Assembly: GCF_964019515.1 (NCBI RefSeq) | Contig: NZ_OZ026452.1 | Location: 1,116,001 to 1,180,000 of the forward strand | DNA from: Serratia symbiotica (Periphyllus acericola) | Lineage (GTDB): Bacteria > Pseudomonadota > Gammaproteobacteria > Enterobacterales > Enterobacteriaceae | Direction of reading: 5' to 3' | DNA length: 64,000 bases | Shown here: positions 43,694-54,476 of the stretch, one piece after another | Layout: the number at the start of each line of letters is the position of its first letter | How positions within the stretch are numbered: position 1 is the first letter of the stretch | The notes under the pieces: model-generated | What the model was told of the DNA's origin: nothing | What the model saw: only the letters and a program-made list of their open reading frames with translations | Database searches by the model: none | Made by a program: the position numbers and the translations under genes

Positions 43694-46321
43694 TCACAGC
43701 TTAGAAGCCACCCAGGCTTCTACGCTGTTTAACGCCGCAGGAAGAGAGCTAACATCCGTTCCACCCGCCTGCGCCATCTCAGGGCTTCCGCCGCCCTTGC
43801 CTGCTAACTTCTGTGCCACATTGCCGATCAGCTCTCCAGCTTTCACTCGGTCTATCAGATCCTTGGTCACGCCAGCAATCAGGCTGACCTTATCATCAGC
43901 AGTGGTAGCAAGCACGATAATGGCTGAACCCAACTGATTTTTCAGGTCATCAACCATAATGCGTAACATTTTTGCCTCGACATTATCCAGTTGGCTGACC
44001 AATAGCTTCACACCGTTAACCACTTTTGCCTGACTGGACAAGGATGCGCTTTCCTGCGCCGCCTGATGATCTTTAAACTGCTTTAGCTCTTTTTCCAACA
44101 GACGGGTACGATCGAGCATTGCATGCAGCTTATCGGCTAGGTTGCTACTGTCGCCTTTGACCAAATGCGCAACAACTTGCAACAGATCACTTTGTTCATG
44201 CAACTTGGCGATAGCGCCTTCGCCAGTCACTGCCTCAATACGGCGAACACCCGCAGCAATACCGGACTCAGTCACAATGCTAAACAAACCAATATCACCG
44301 GTGCGGCTGGTATGAGTACCACCACATAGTTCAGTGGAGAAGTCGCCCATGGTCAACAGACGCACATTGTCATCGTACTTCTCACCGAACAATGCCATCG
44401 CTCCCTTCTCTTTGGCATTGTCCAGCGAAATTACTTCAGTCTGTACCGGCAGGTTGCGACGCACCTGCTGGTTTACCAGATCTTCCACCCTACGGATTTG
44501 CTCTGGTTTCATCGCTTTATAGTGCGAGAAGTCGAAACGCAGATATTTGTCGTTAACCAGCGAGCCTTTCTGCGCAACATGATCACCCAGCGTTTGGCGC
44601 AGAGCGGCGTGCAGCAGATGGGTCGCTGAATGGTTCAGGCAGATGCGGTTGCGACGTTCAGTGTCAATCTGCGCATCAACACGATCTTTCACATTCAGCG
44701 TCCCCTGTGAAAGCTTGCCCAGATGGCCAGTCGCCTGGCCGTATTTTTGGGTATCGCTCACCACAAAATCTGCGCTGGCGGCTTTCAGCACGCCTTTGTC
44801 ACCCATTTGTCCACCGGATTCACCATAAAATGGCGTCCCATCCAGCACCACTACCGCTTCTTCACCGACATTAATTTGTTCGACCGGCTGACCATCGCGG
44901 AATAGCGCGATCACCATCGACTGCTGTTCTTCATAATCATAGCCGCTGAATCGGCTACTGCCATCCACGCGGATCATGGTGTTGTAGTCTGCGCAAAAAC
45001 CGCTGGACTCGCGTGCACGGCGGCGCTGTGCTTCCATCGCCTGCTTAAAGCCAGCTTCATCAACTTTTAGGCCACGCTCGCTACAGACATCGGCAGTCAG
45101 ATCGACCGGGAAACCAAAAGTGTCGTACAAACGGAAGGCAATTTCGCCGTCCAATGTCTCGCCATGCAACTTGTTCAACTCATCATCCAGCAGCGCCAGA
45201 CCACGCTCAAGTGTACGGGAAAACTGCTCTTCCTCGGTTTTCAGCACTTGCTCTACCAGCGACTGCTGACGTTTCAATTCGTCGGCGGATGACCCCATCA
45301 CTTCAATCAGCGGTGCCACCAGCTTATAGAAGAAGGTGTCTTTCGCACCAAGCATGTTAGCGTGGCGGATAGCACGACGAATGATGCGGCGCAGTACATA
45401 GCCACGGTTCTCATTAGATGGGAGAACACCGTCTGACACCAGGAAGGCGCAGGCACGGATATGGTCGGCGATAACACGCAGGGATTTGTTGTCCAGATCG
45501 GTAGCACCAGTCACTTTCGCTACAGCGGCGATCAGTGTGCGGAATAAATCGATCTCATAGTTTGCATTCACATGTTGCAGTACCGCTGCAATACGTTCAA
45601 GGCCCATGCCGGTATCAACTGAAGGCTTCGGCAACGGCAACATGGCACCATCGGACTGGCGGTTGAACTGCATGAAGACGATGTTCCAGATCTCAATGTA
45701 ACGATCGCCATCTTCTTCAGCGCTACCCGGAGGGCCACCCCAGATATGATCGCCGTGATCATAGAAGATCTCAGTGCATGGGCCACACGGGCCGGTATCG
45801 CCCATTTGCCAAAAGTTGTCAGAAGCAAAAGCAGCTCCTTTGTTGTCTCCGATGCGGATAATACGTTCAGTTGGCACACCAATATGTTTCTTCCAGATGT
45901 CGAAAGCTTCATCATCGGTTTCATAAATGGTAACACATAGTTTTTCTTTTGGCAGGTTGAACCAGTCTTCCCCGGTGAGTAGTTCCCACGCATCGCCAAT
46001 CGCCTCGTGCTTGAAATAATCGCCGAAGCTAAAGTTGCCCAGCATTTCAAAAAAGGTGTGGTGACGCGCAGTATAGCCGACATTCTCAAGGTCGTTATGC
46101 TTACCGCCAGCACGCACACAGCGCTGCGAGGTTGTAGCTCGGGAATAAGCGCGTTTGTCCAGCCCCAAGAAAACATCTTTAAATTGGTTCATGCCAGCAT
46201 TGGTGAACAGCAATGTCGGATCATTGTTAGGTACCAAAGAACTGCTTTCTAAAACCTGATGGCCCTTACTATAAAAAAAATCGAGAAACGCTTGACGGAT
46301 CTCAGCGGTGCTCTTGTCCAT
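43694..46321 (-). CDS. alaS: Alanyl-tRNA synthetase
   Basis: 875 residues from ATG 46321 ([20 protein letters not shown]); a further in-frame ATG 13 codons upstream adds a non-conserved lead. Class II catalytic domain ([38 protein letters not shown]), editing domain with zinc ligands HSATH near 565 and [13 protein letters not shown] near 665, and a C-terminal oligomerisation domain ending in [12 protein letters not shown]. Charges tRNA-Ala and edits Ser/Gly mischarging. Intact. Confidence 0.96.
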   Translation of the reverse strand: MDKSTAEIRQAFLDFFYSKGHQVLESSSLVPNNDPTLLFTNAGMNQFKDVFLGLDKRAYSRATTSQRCVRAGGKHNDLENVGYTARHHTFFEMLGNFSFGDYFKHEAIGDAWELLTGEDWFNLPKEKLCVTIYETDDEAFDIWKKHIGVPTERIIRIGDNKGAAFASDNFWQMGDTGPCGPCTEIFYDHGDHIWGGPPGSAEEDGDRYIEIWNIVFMQFNRQSDGAMLPLPKPSVDTGMGLERIAAVLQHVNANYEIDLFRTLIAAVAKVTGATDLDNKSLRVIADHIRACAFLVSDGVLPSNENRGYVLRRIIRRAIRHANMLGAKDTFFYKLVAPLIEVMGSSADELKRQQSLVEQVLKTEEEQFSRTLERGLALLDDELNKLHGETLDGEIAFRLYDTFGFPVDLTADVCSERGLKVDEAGFKQAMEAQRRRARESSGFCADYNTMIRVDGSSRFSGYDYEEQQSMVIALFRDGQPVEQINVGEEAVVVLDGTPFYGESGGQMGDKGVLKAASADFVVSDTQKYGQATGHLGKLSQGTLNVKDRVDAQIDTERRNRICLNHSATHLLHAALRQTLGDHVAQKGSLVNDKYLRFDFSHYKAMKPEQIRRVEDLVNQQVRRNLPVQTEVISLDNAKEKGAMALFGEKYDDNVRLLTMGDFSTELCGGTHTSRTGDIGLFSIVTESGIAAGVRRIEAVTGEGAIAKLHEQSDLLQVVAHLVKGDSSNLADKLHAMLDRTRLLEKELKQFKDHQAAQESASLSSQAKVVNGVKLLVSQLDNVEAKMLRIMVDDLKNQLGSAIIVLATTADDKVSLIAGVTKDLIDRVKAGELIGNVAQKLAGKGGGSPEMAQAGGTDVSSLPAALNSVEAWVASKL

Positions 46322-46460
46322 AATTTTCCCGGAAAAGCTAGAATAATGACACACGAGCAAGATATACGCTATACTAACGATGATAGCTTGCTCGCGAACA
46401 ACAAAATGTGGAGATAAGATAAATTTTCTTTAGAGGGAAGTAAAACCCCGTGTGCATTCA

Positions 46461-46966
46461 TTACGCAAAATCACGGTAAATTGCCTGAATTTCTTCCTGG
46501 AAGAAGCCACGATAGCGTAAGATAAAACTTTAATTTGGCTTTTTCTTTCCTGTCTGTCGACAACATATCGCCAAATTTCCTCTGCGCCACTTGTTTCGCC
46601 TGTTTGCACCAGTCAACATCACAATCCGCCAACGCCGCTTGCACCAGTTTTTTATCCACGCCATTCTGCGCCAATTCAGCATGGATGCGTTGTACACCGT
46701 ATCCTTTACGACAGCGGCTACCGATATAGCTAAGGGCAGAATTTTGGTTATCCAGCCAGTTATGCTGATATAAGTAGGCGATAATCTGTTCGATAATGGC
46801 AGGTTCAAGGGGGACTTTAAGGACTGGCGTTGAAGCATGCGATATTCTACCGCCACATTGGGCCTTCGCTATAAACGGCTGAGCTGCAAGTTTGCGTCGC
46901 AGCTCAGCTTTCACTATGAGCGCGTTGCGACAGCAGGCGTATGGCGCGATTTAGTAAGTCATTCAT
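46461..46966 (-). pseudogene. recX: RecX recombination regulator, frameshifted
   Basis: RecX caps RecA filaments. The 5' frame from ATG 46966 reads MNDLLNRAIRLLSQRAHSE; an extra A in an AAA run near 46916 shifts frame. The second frame carries ELRRKLAAQPFIAKAQ and AYLYQHNWLDNQNSALSYIG, then SRCRKGYGVQRIHAELAQNG. A second shift near 46527 moves the native end FILRYRGFFQEEIQAIYRDF to another frame, ending TAA 46461. Two small indels therefore inactivate it, while recA downstream is intact. Confidence 0.9.
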
Positions 46967-47029
46967 CATTTAAACCTGATTAGTCTGTATGGCTGTACCC
47001 CACTAACAGCGGTACACCATCGTCAGCGA

Positions 47030-48094
47030 TTAAAATTGCTCGCTGGTTTTCGCTGCGTCACCACCGGTGTCTTCGCTGGTAGCAGCAACCCGTTCGCACG
47101 TATTGTGCAAAAGCAGGTCACGCAGCTTTTTGTCCAACTCTGTGGCAATGGCCGGGTTCTCTTTCAGGAAGTTGCAGGCATTAGCCTTGCCCTGGCCGAT
47201 TTTCTCACCGTTGTAACTGTACCAAGCACCTGCTTTTTCGATCATTTTATGCTTAACGCCCAAATCAACCAATTCACCACGGCTGTTGATGCCTTCGCCG
47301 TACATGATTTGGAACTCAGCCTGCTTGAACGGCGCAGCGATTTTGTTTTTCACCACTTTCACGCGGGTCTCGCTGCCCACGACCTCGTCTCCTTCCTTGA
47401 TCGCGCCGATGCGGCGGATATCCAGACGGACAGAAGCATAGAACTTGAGGGCGTTACCTCCGGTGGTTGTTTCAGGGTTACCGAACATCACGCCAATTTT
47501 CATACGAATCTGGTTGATGAAGATCAGCAGGGTGTTAGCGTTTTTCAGATTGCCAGCCAGCTTACGCATCGCCTGGCTCATCATACGTGCCGCCAGCCCC
47601 ATGTGTGAGTCGCCGATTTCGCCTTCAATTTCCGCCTTCGGCGTCAGCGCCGCCACGGAATCGACAATGATAACATCAACCGCACCAGAGCGGGTCAGCG
47701 CATCACAGATTTCCAGCGCCTGCTCACCAGTGTCCGGCTGGGAACACAACAGGTTGTTGATATCCACACCCAGCTTCTTCGCATAAATTGGGTCTAGCGC
47801 GTGCTCAGCGTCAATGAATGCACAGGTTTTGCCCTCACGCTGCGCCGCAGCGATAACCTGCAACGTTAAAGTGGTTTTCCCGGAGGATTCCGGGCCATAG
47901 ATCTCGACGATCCGGCCCATAGGCAGACCACCAGCACCCAGTGCAATATCAAGTGACAATGAACCGGTGGAGATCGTTTCTACATCCATGGAACGGTCTT
48001 CACCCAGGCGCATGATGGAGCCTTTGCCAAACTGTTTCTCAATCTGGCCCAGTGCCGCAGCTAACGCCTTTTGCTTGTTCTCATCAATAGCCAT
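47030..48094 (-). CDS. recA: Recombinase RecA
   Basis: 354 residues from ATG 48094 ([21 protein letters not shown]. coli 353). Walker A GPESSGKT near 67; [19 protein letters not shown] (Walker B and L1 region); [26 protein letters not shown] (L2) given here in outline. It promotes strand exchange and LexA cleavage. The acidic C-terminus is shortened or altered ([20 protein letters not shown]) but within family variability. Intact, with a canonical SOS box in its promoter. Confidence 0.97.
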   Translation of the reverse strand: MAIDENKQKALAAALGQIEKQFGKGSIMRLGEDRSMDVETISTGSLSLDIALGAGGLPMGRIVEIYGPESSGKTTLTLQVIAAAQREGKTCAFIDAEHALDPIYAKKLGVDINNLLCSQPDTGEQALEICDALTRSGAVDVIIVDSVAALTPKAEIEGEIGDSHMGLAARMMSQAMRKLAGNLKNANTLLIFINQIRMKIGVMFGNPETTTGGNALKFYASVRLDIRRIGAIKEGDEVVGSETRVKVVKNKIAAPFKQAEFQIMYGEGINSRGELVDLGVKHKMIEKAGAWYSYNGEKIGQGKANACNFLKENPAIATELDKKLRDLLLHNTCERVAATSEDTGGDAAKTSEQF

Positions 48095-48170
48095 TTTTGC
48101 TCCTTCATTTAGCAATGCCGATATTACCCCACACTGCCACTGATTGTATTTTGTGTAGGAAATGTCACTA

Positions 48171-48199
48171 ATTATACTGTACAGTCATACAGTAACAAG
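48171..48199 (-). promoter_or_regulatory. recA promoter with LexA (SOS) box
   Basis: Minus strand TACTGTATGACTGTACAGTA (48194-48175) fits the consensus TACTG(TA)5CAGTA and differs from the E. coli recA box only in the centre. It overlaps a perfect -10 TATAAT (48176-48171), as in E. coli; TTGTTA at about 48199-48194 can serve as -35. The box lies about 80 bp before the RecA start. Confidence 0.92.
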
Positions 48200-48205
48200 C
48201 CAATT

Positions 48206-48691
48206 TCACAAAAATTCTTCAAGGGTGGTCCGCAGCGCAAAAACCGTCGTCTGAAGCCGCACCGCATCGCGGTCGCCAACAAAATGTCCCTTGCGTACCA
48301 ACACTCGGCCCCCATCGGCGAAGCCAAACCAAACCGTTCCCACTGGTTTTTCCTCGCTGCCACCTTCAGGGCCAGCAATGCCGCTTACCGAGAGTGCCAG
48401 ATCAGCCTTCGCGACATGTAGCGCGCCTAACGCCATCTCGTGTACTACCTCTGCGCTGACCGCACCGTGAATAGTTAATGTCGCTTCCACCACCCCTAGC
48501 AAATCGCGCTTCGCCGCGTTGCTGTAGGTGACAAACCCGCGATCGAAATAGGCCGAGCTGCCGACAATATCCGTGATGGCTTTAGCAATGCCACCGCCAG
48601 TGCAGGATTCCGCGCAAGTGATCCAATACCCTTTCGCTTTTAGCTTTTCACCCACCAGAATGCTGAGTTGACGCAGTTGGCTTTCACTCAT
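48206..48691 (-). CDS. pncC: Nicotinamide-nucleotide amidase
   Basis: 161 residues (E. coli PncC/YgaD 165). CinA C-terminal family: WITCAESCTGGGIAKAITDI near the N-terminus with the nucleophilic Ser, FVTYSNAAKRDLLGV, and SVSGIAGPEGGSEEKPVGTV. It deamidates NMN to nicotinate mononucleotide in the pyridine nucleotide cycle. Upstream of recA on the same strand, the native order. Intact. Confidence 0.94.
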   Translation of the reverse strand: MSESQLRQLSILVGEKLKAKGYWITCAESCTGGGIAKAITDIVGSSAYFDRGFVTYSNAAKRDLLGVVEATLTIHGAVSAEVVHEMALGALHVAKADLALSVSGIAGPEGGSEEKPVGTVWFGFADGGRVLVRKGHFVGDRDAVRLQTTVFALRTTLEEFL

Positions 48692-48849
48692 AACTTCTCC
48701 TTAGCGAATCAGGGTGATATATCCAATTAGTAGAACCTGTGTTTTTCAATGTAAGGAAGCAATGACTTTTCATGAAATAATGGAAAACCATCATTAATAC
48801 ATTGATTATCAATGATAATATGCTATTATACTGATAAAAAAAGGGCACG

Positions 48850-49849
48850 AATATCGATGTAGTGCTGGCCTCACAAAACCCCGATGAACTGTGCGCTCTG
48901 GTGTTGATATTATTCGTAGACTAAGAGCCGCAGACGCAGCAAAGCCAGACACTTACAGGTTGTATTATATCCAGCAACTGGAAGAGGCAATGAAAAATGC
49001 CCGTCAGTGGCGCTTATGGCGTAAAAGCGAAGCCTTCCAGGGGGAACAGCGCGGGCTGTTCGATGAAGATATCGAGGCCGATGCCGCCGATATTAAGCAG
49101 CAACTAGTCACGCTGTTATCTGAGCCAAAAGCACCAAAATATCTTCGACCAGGGCAAGGGCAAAACCCCACGCGGTTATCTGTGGCCCTATATCGCCGCA
49201 CGAGGTGCTGAGTGGGCGATAGTGCTTTATAATTGCCAACCGGGGCGCAGTAGTCAGTATGCCGCGATGTGCTTCAGGGCTGGCGCGCCACCCTGGTAGT
49301 GGACGGTGATGCCAGTTACCAGGCATTGTTCTAAGCGGCCAGGTGGTTGAAACCGGGGGTCGTGCGCACGCCCGGCGCACGTTCTTTGAGCTGTTCACTG
49401 CCAACCCAAGCCTGGTGGCGAAGCTAGCTCTAGATACTATCCATGAGTTGTTCAGGCTTGAGCGCAAAATCAAACATCGGTCAGCGGATAAAAAACGTCA
49501 ATTGCGGCAGCACTATGCCAAACCCTAGCTGGATGCATTTCATCAATGGCTGTTGTTGCAACAAGCGCAGACGGCCCCCAACTCCGGGTTATGCAAAGCG
49601 CTGGACTATACCATGAAACGCTGGTCAGCATTACTGCATTATCTTGACGATGGCCGCGAACCCATAGATAACAATCGCATGGAAAACTGCCACCGTCCGG
49701 TAGCCGTAGGCCGGAAGAACGGACCCTTTGCCGGGTCTTTGCTTGCCAGAAAACGGATGGCAGCTATCCTGAATCTGTTGGAAACCGTCAAACTCAACGG
49801 CCACACCCCGTATATCTGGTTGCGTGATGTGCTGACCCGCTCCCACTGA
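48850..49849 (+). pseudogene. IS66-family transposase (TnpC) remnant
   Basis: Blocks of IS66 TnpC in several frames: N-terminal RLRAADAAKPDTYRLYYIQQ-type helix and FQGEQRGLFDEDIEADAAD; a middle VLYNCQPGRSS and TLVVDGDASYQALF-like DDE region near 49220-49330; GGRAHARRTFFELFTANPSL; and the C-terminal WSALLHYLDDGREPIDNNRM, AVGRKNGPFAGSLLARKR and NLLETVKLNGHTPYIWLRDV. The central domain is shortened and there are several frameshifts and stops (for example TAG at 49526-49528). No TnpA or TnpB and no clear terminal repeats were found. It lies between pncC and mutS, neighbours in relatives. Confidence 0.88.
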
Positions 49850-50281
49850 CCCCACAATAGCCTCCAGGAGCTATTATCCTAAGTCGAAAACAGCTTCAGT
49901 TAATATCCGCCAGCTTATTACATGATTTTAATCACACAAAATGAGTTCACCGTTCGGTTACAATTATCGCGGCTTTGTTTTTGTCCGTAGGCTTAATTAT
50001 TTCAATAGCTTTGGATGACAAAGGTTTGCGTGCTGGTTTATCCATCATATAAGATCCATTTCATGGCTAACCACTGGATTTACTCAGGCTGAAATCCAGC
50101 TTTTCTTGCCAAGTGTAGACTATACGTTTATTCAGTACTGTTATACTATAGCCTACATAACAACCTACACTTTGACTTACACTTACAAGCGGATTTTGGT
50201 GATTTTTTATGAGATAACGTGATACTTAATGATAACAACCAAAATAAAAATTTACCTTAAATTCAATGGAATAAATAAATT
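49850..50281. other. Region upstream of mutS without recognised gene
   Basis: About 430 bp, A+T-rich toward the mutS start. It begins just after the IS66 frame and should hold the mutS promoter. No open frame, tRNA or repeat recognised. Confidence 0.4.
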
Positions 50282-52843
50282 ATGTCCATGGTTGACAATA
50301 AGAATCTAGATTCCCACACCCCAATGATGCAACAGTATCTTCGCCTAAAAGCACAGCATCCCGAAATCCTGCTGCTCTACCGCATGGGTGACTTCTACGA
50401 GTTGTTCTATGACGACGCCAAACGCGCATCGCAGTTGTTGGATATTTCCCTGACAAAGCGCGGAGCCTCGGCGGGTGAACCTATCCCTATGGCTGGCGTG
50501 CCACACCATGCAGTAGAAAACTATCTGGCTAGGCTGGTGCAGTTAGGTGAATCTGTCGCCATCTGCGAGCAGATCGGCGATCCAGCCACTAGCAAAGGAC
50601 CGGTCGAACGCAAAGTGGTTCGCATCGTCACCCCTGGTACCATTACTGATGAAGCGCTGCTGCAAGAGCGCCAGGATAACCTGCTGGCGGCGATCTGGCA
50701 GGATACTCTCGGTTTTGGCTACGCGACGCTGGACGTCAGCTCTGGCCGCTTCCGCATCGCCGAGCCGCAAGATAGTGAAACCATGGCAGCAGAGTTACAG
50801 CGCACCAACCCTGCAGAACTTCTCTATCCGGAAACCTTTGAACAGATGGCGCTGATCGAACAGCGTCACGGCCTGCGCCGCCGCCAATTGTGGGAATTTG
50901 AGCTGGATACTGCGCGCCAGCAGCTCAATTTGCAGTTCGGTACCCGCGATTTGATCGGCTTCGGCGTTGAGCAGGCGCATCGGGCACTGCGCGCCGCTGG
51001 CTGTTTACTACAATATGTCAAAGATACCCAACGTACCTCACTGCCACATATTCGTGGCATCACTATGGAACGACAGCAGGACGGCATCATTATGGATGCT
51101 GCTACACGTCGTAACCTGGAACTGACCCAAAACCTGTCCGGGGGTAGTGAAAATACACTGGTGGCGATCCTCGACCATACCGTGACCCCCATGGGTAGCC
51201 GCATGCTAAAGCGCTGGCTGCACATGCCGACCCGCAACATCAACGTGTTGAACGATCGCCAACAGGCCATTGGCAAGCTGCAAGATCTATATAGCGATCT
51301 ACAGCCTTCGCTGCGGCAGGTTGGCGATCAGGAGCGCATCCTGGCGCGTCTGGCGCTACGTACCGCCCGTCCACGCGACCTGGCACGTATGCGCCACGCT
51401 TTCCAACAGCTGCCGGACATTCGCGCATTATTGCAAAATGTGTATACACCGCATGCGCAACAGTTACTATCGCAGGTTGGTCAATTCGATGCGTTGTTGG
51501 ATCTGCTGGAACGGGCGATAGTCGAATCCCCACCAGTGCTGGTGCGCGATGGCGGTGTTATTGCCCCTGGCTACAATAGCGAACTAGACGAGTGGCGCGA
51601 ACTGGCGGACGGTGCCAGCGACTATTTGGCTCAACTGGAAATCCGCGAACGTGAAAAGTTGGGGCTTGATACTTTAAAGGTAGGTTTCAATGGCGTGCAC
51701 GGCTATTACATTCAGGTCAGCCGTGGACAAAGCCATCTGGTGCCAATCCATTACGTGCGCCGTCAGACGCTGAAAAACGCCGAGCGCTATATCATTCCTG
51801 AACTGAAAGAGTATGAAGACAAGGTCCTGACTTCCAAAGGCAAGGCTCTGGCGATTGAAAAAAACTTGTACGACGAGCTGTTCGATCTACTGCTGCCACA
51901 TCTGGCGGAGTTGCAGCAAAGCGCTGCGGCGCTGGCCGAGCTAGACGTGTTGACCAACCTGGCCGAACGCGCCGATACTCTACACTATGCTTGCCCCACG
52001 ATGAGCGAACAATCGGGGCTTCATATCACTGAAGGCCGCCACCCGGTGGTGGAACAGGTGCTGAGCGAACCTTTTATCCCCAACCCGCTGTCACTGTCGC
52101 CACCGCGCCGTATGCTGATCATAACTGGCCCCAACATGGGCGGTAAAAGCACCTATATGCGCCAAACGGCATTGATTGTCCTGATGGCACACATCGGTAG
52201 CTATGTGCCAGCCACTAAAGCCCATATCGGCCCAGTGGATCGCATCTTTACCCGCGTTGGTGCCGCGGATGATCTAGCCTCAGGCCGTTCTACCTTTATG
52301 GTGGAAATGACCGAAACTGCCAATATCCTGCACAATGCCACCCAGCACAGCCTGGTGCTGATGGATGAAATCGGCCGGGGCACCTCTACCTACGATGGTC
52401 TATCGCTGGCCTGGTCGTGCGCTGAAAATCTGGCCAACAACATCAAAGCCATGACGCTGTTCGCTACCCACTACTTCGAGCTGACCACCTTGCCGGAGAA
52501 AATGGAAGGCGTGGTCAACGTACATCTGGATGCGCTAGAGCACGGCGACACCATCGCCTTTATGCACAGCGTGCAAGACGGTGCAGCGAGCAAGAGTTAC
52601 GGCTTGGCGGTTGCAGCACTGGCCGGTGTACCGCGCGATGTCATCAAACGCGCACGTCAAAAACTGCGTGAATTAGAGTCGCTCTCCAATCACACCGCCG
52701 CTGGCACCGTGGATACAACTCAGATTACGTTGTTGGATGAGGAAATCTCACCCGCAGTGGCGGCACTGGGGGCATTGAACCCAGATTCACTATCGCCGCG
52801 TCAGGCGCTAGAGTGGCTCTATAAGTTGAAAAACATGATGTGA
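50282..52843 (+). CDS. mutS: DNA mismatch repair protein MutS
   Basis: 853 residues, as in E. coli. Mismatch-binding domain I with the Phe-x-Glu wedge in [16 protein letters not shown] (about residue 36-38), connector, lever and clamp domains, then ABC-type ATPase with Walker [18 protein letters not shown] near 615, Walker [21 protein letters not shown] and the THYFEL switch. The frame is complete, so mismatch recognition is probably preserved. ATG 50282 is used; the native start could be the Met at codon 3. A terminator follows. Confidence 0.97.
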   Translation: MSMVDNKNLDSHTPMMQQYLRLKAQHPEILLLYRMGDFYELFYDDAKRASQLLDISLTKRGASAGEPIPMAGVPHHAVENYLARLVQLGESVAICEQIGDPATSKGPVERKVVRIVTPGTITDEALLQERQDNLLAAIWQDTLGFGYATLDVSSGRFRIAEPQDSETMAAELQRTNPAELLYPETFEQMALIEQRHGLRRRQLWEFELDTARQQLNLQFGTRDLIGFGVEQAHRALRAAGCLLQYVKDTQRTSLPHIRGITMERQQDGIIMDAATRRNLELTQNLSGGSENTLVAILDHTVTPMGSRMLKRWLHMPTRNINVLNDRQQAIGKLQDLYSDLQPSLRQVGDQERILARLALRTARPRDLARMRHAFQQLPDIRALLQNVYTPHAQQLLSQVGQFDALLDLLERAIVESPPVLVRDGGVIAPGYNSELDEWRELADGASDYLAQLEIREREKLGLDTLKVGFNGVHGYYIQVSRGQSHLVPIHYVRRQTLKNAERYIIPELKEYEDKVLTSKGKALAIEKNLYDELFDLLLPHLAELQQSAAALAELDVLTNLAERADTLHYACPTMSEQSGLHITEGRHPVVEQVLSEPFIPNPLSLSPPRRMLIITGPNMGGKSTYMRQTALIVLMAHIGSYVPATKAHIGPVDRIFTRVGAADDLASGRSTFMVEMTETANILHNATQHSLVLMDEIGRGTSTYDGLSLAWSCAENLANNIKAMTLFATHYFELTTLPEKMEGVVNVHLDALEHGDTIAFMHSVQDGAASKSYGLAVAALAGVPRDVIKRARQKLRELESLSNHTAAGTVDTTQITLLDEEISPAVAALGALNPDSLSPRQALEWLYKLKNMM

Positions 52844-52864
52844 TCCGTCATGGATCGTAGACAT

Positions 52865-52897
52865 AAAAAACGGTGACTGTCATGCTCACCGTTTTTT
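52865..52897. terminator. Bidirectional terminator after mutS
   Basis: AAAAAACGGTGA-ctgtcatgc-TCACCGTTTTTT: a stem flanked by A and T runs, able to end mutS (plus) and the rpoS stub (minus). It starts 22 bp after the mutS stop. Confidence 0.9.
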
Positions 52898-52925
52898 ATT
52901 TGCTAGTGTCAATCGTCTGCGTTCG

Positions 52926-53198
52926 TTATTCGAGGAACAATGCCTCAATGCTAAGTCCCTGCGTCTGTAAAATTTCGCGCAGGCGGCGCAACCCTTAAAC
53001 CTGAATTTGACGCACACGTTCACTTGTCAGACCAATTTTCCGGCCTACATCCTCCAACGTTGCCGATTCGTAGCCCAGCAGGCCAAAACGCCGCACCAGC
53101 ACTTCCCGCTGTTTGGCATTCAGCTCAAACAGCCACTTGATGATGCTCTATTTCATATCATCATCTTGCGTGGTGCATTCAGGTCCGTTCTATCGTCG
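52926..53198 (-). pseudogene. rpoS: Sigma factor RpoS, 3' stub
   Basis: Only region 4 of RpoS remains: [36 protein letters not shown] and [20 protein letters not shown], then [10 protein letters not shown], a second in-frame stop, GLRRLREILQTQGLSIEALF, stop TAA 52926-52928. Regions 1 to 3 (about 240 residues) are absent; upstream of about 53198 the sequence becomes the yejK 5' region. Loss of the stationary-phase and general-stress sigma factor is certain for this locus. nlpD, normally upstream, is also gone. Confidence 0.92.
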
Positions 53199-53258
53199 TT
53201 CATGTCGGCGGATGGGTGCTATGATCGGCATTACTCAGTCCAGTTGTGAGGGCTTGTG

Positions 53259-53945
53259 ATGTTTGGCGATTGATTAGATCGCTCTGCATCAGTTGGTTAA
53301 ACGCGACGAGCAAACGTTGGATATCAATACCACCCATTATCTGGACATCAACCACACCGATATTGTAGCGCGCATTGATCTGACCGAGTGGGAAACCAAT
53401 CCACAATCAACCCGTTATTTGACCTTTCTAAAAGGGCGGGTAGGGCGTAAAGTTTCCGATTTTTTTATGGACTTCCTGATGGACTTCCTGGCGGCAGCCG
53501 AAGGGCTGGACACCAAAGCGCAAAACCGAGGGCTGCTACAAGCGGTTGACGATTATTGCGCGGACGCACAATTGAATAAAAACGAGCGGCAAGCGGTGCG
53601 CCAGCATGTGTACAGCTACTGTAATCAACAACTACACGTTGGTGAAGAGATCGAGTTACAGGCGTTGTCGCAAGAAATTGCGTCGGCTTGTGAAAAGGAT
53701 TTCATGCAGTTTTCCAGCGAACAAGGCTATCATCTTGAAGACAGTTTCCCTGCGGATCGCGGTACGCTGCGCCAGTTGACCAAGTTTGCCGGTAGCGGCG
53801 GCGGTATTAGCCTAACCTTTGATGGGATGCTCTGTTGGGTGAGCGAATTTTCTGGGATGCAGCTACTGATACGCTGACCATTAAAGGTACCCCGCCAAAC
53901 CTGCGCGATCAGTTGCAGCGCCGTCTGAGCGGTAACATTAAGTGA
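53259..53945 (+). pseudogene. yejK: Nucleoid-associated protein YejK (NdpA), deleted and frameshifted
   Basis: Start ATG 53259 is followed by a shift, then [14 protein letters not shown], the native first 20 residues. It jumps directly to [20 protein letters not shown], skipping about 118 residues present in the 335-aa E. coli protein. Later blocks [38 protein letters not shown] and [20 protein letters not shown] are intact. A duplicated DFLMDFL and a frameshift at FDGMLCW displace the C-terminus ([20 protein letters not shown] in another frame). In relatives this gene borders rplY, as here, but not rpoS. Confidence 0.9.
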
Positions 53946-53967
53946 CCTTGCACCATGGTTGACAAAT

Positions 53968-53996
53968 AAAAAAACGCCGCTATTTCGGCGTTTTTT
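53968..53996. terminator. Bidirectional terminator between yejK and rplY
   Basis: AAAAAAACGCCG-ctattt-CGGCGTTTTTT gives a symmetrical stem with A/T tails, serving the convergent yejK and rplY transcripts. Confidence 0.9.
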
Positions 53997-54031
53997 ACTT
54001 CGGTGTTCCGAAAAGCTCAAATAAGTTGCGA

Positions 54032-54316
54032 TTAAACGCGAAAGAAGTCGATGTGAGTCAGTTTTGGCTTGAACGGGTGGCGCTGTATAGCCTGAACCTT
54101 AACGTTGCTTTCTTTACCGTCGATAACCAGAGTAATGGTTTTGCTATAGAATTCTGGCTTAACTGCCATGTTCTTTACATAATCTTGCCCCAGCTCAATA
54201 GAGACTGGCGCTTCTTCGCCACCATAAACGATAGCCGGGAACTTATTTGCTGCACGCAGGCGGCGGCTCGCACCCTTACCCTGCTCTTTACGTACTTGCG
54301 CATTGATAGTGAACAT
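54032..54316 (-). CDS. rplY: 50S ribosomal protein L25
   Basis: 94 residues from ATG 54316 ([20 protein letters not shown]), equal to E. coli L25; an upstream ATG 7 codons earlier is not conserved. L25 binds 5S rRNA loop [21 protein letters not shown] and [19 protein letters not shown] are present. Intact. radD lies upstream on the same strand. Confidence 0.96.
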   Translation of the reverse strand: MFTINAQVRKEQGKGASRRLRAANKFPAIVYGGEEAPVSIELGQDYVKNMAVKPEFYSKTITLVIDGKESNVKVQAIQRHPFKPKLTHIDFFRV

Positions 54317-54476
54317 TTTTTTTCTCTTAAAAGACAATTTACCCTGCTACAGGCGACCCAGTAGCAAGTTCGATAACCTGCCTCTACACTGGGCGAACCC
54401 ATGCAAAGCGGGGGAATTCTAACGGAATGCCCCCCGCAGGGCAACGAAAATCTGTCCAAGGCGCTAGCCCCCGTGG

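Noticed and set aside
46321-46360. 13-codon N-terminal extension of AlaS
   Set aside because: [12 protein letters not shown] at 46321 matches the family start; the extension is not conserved.
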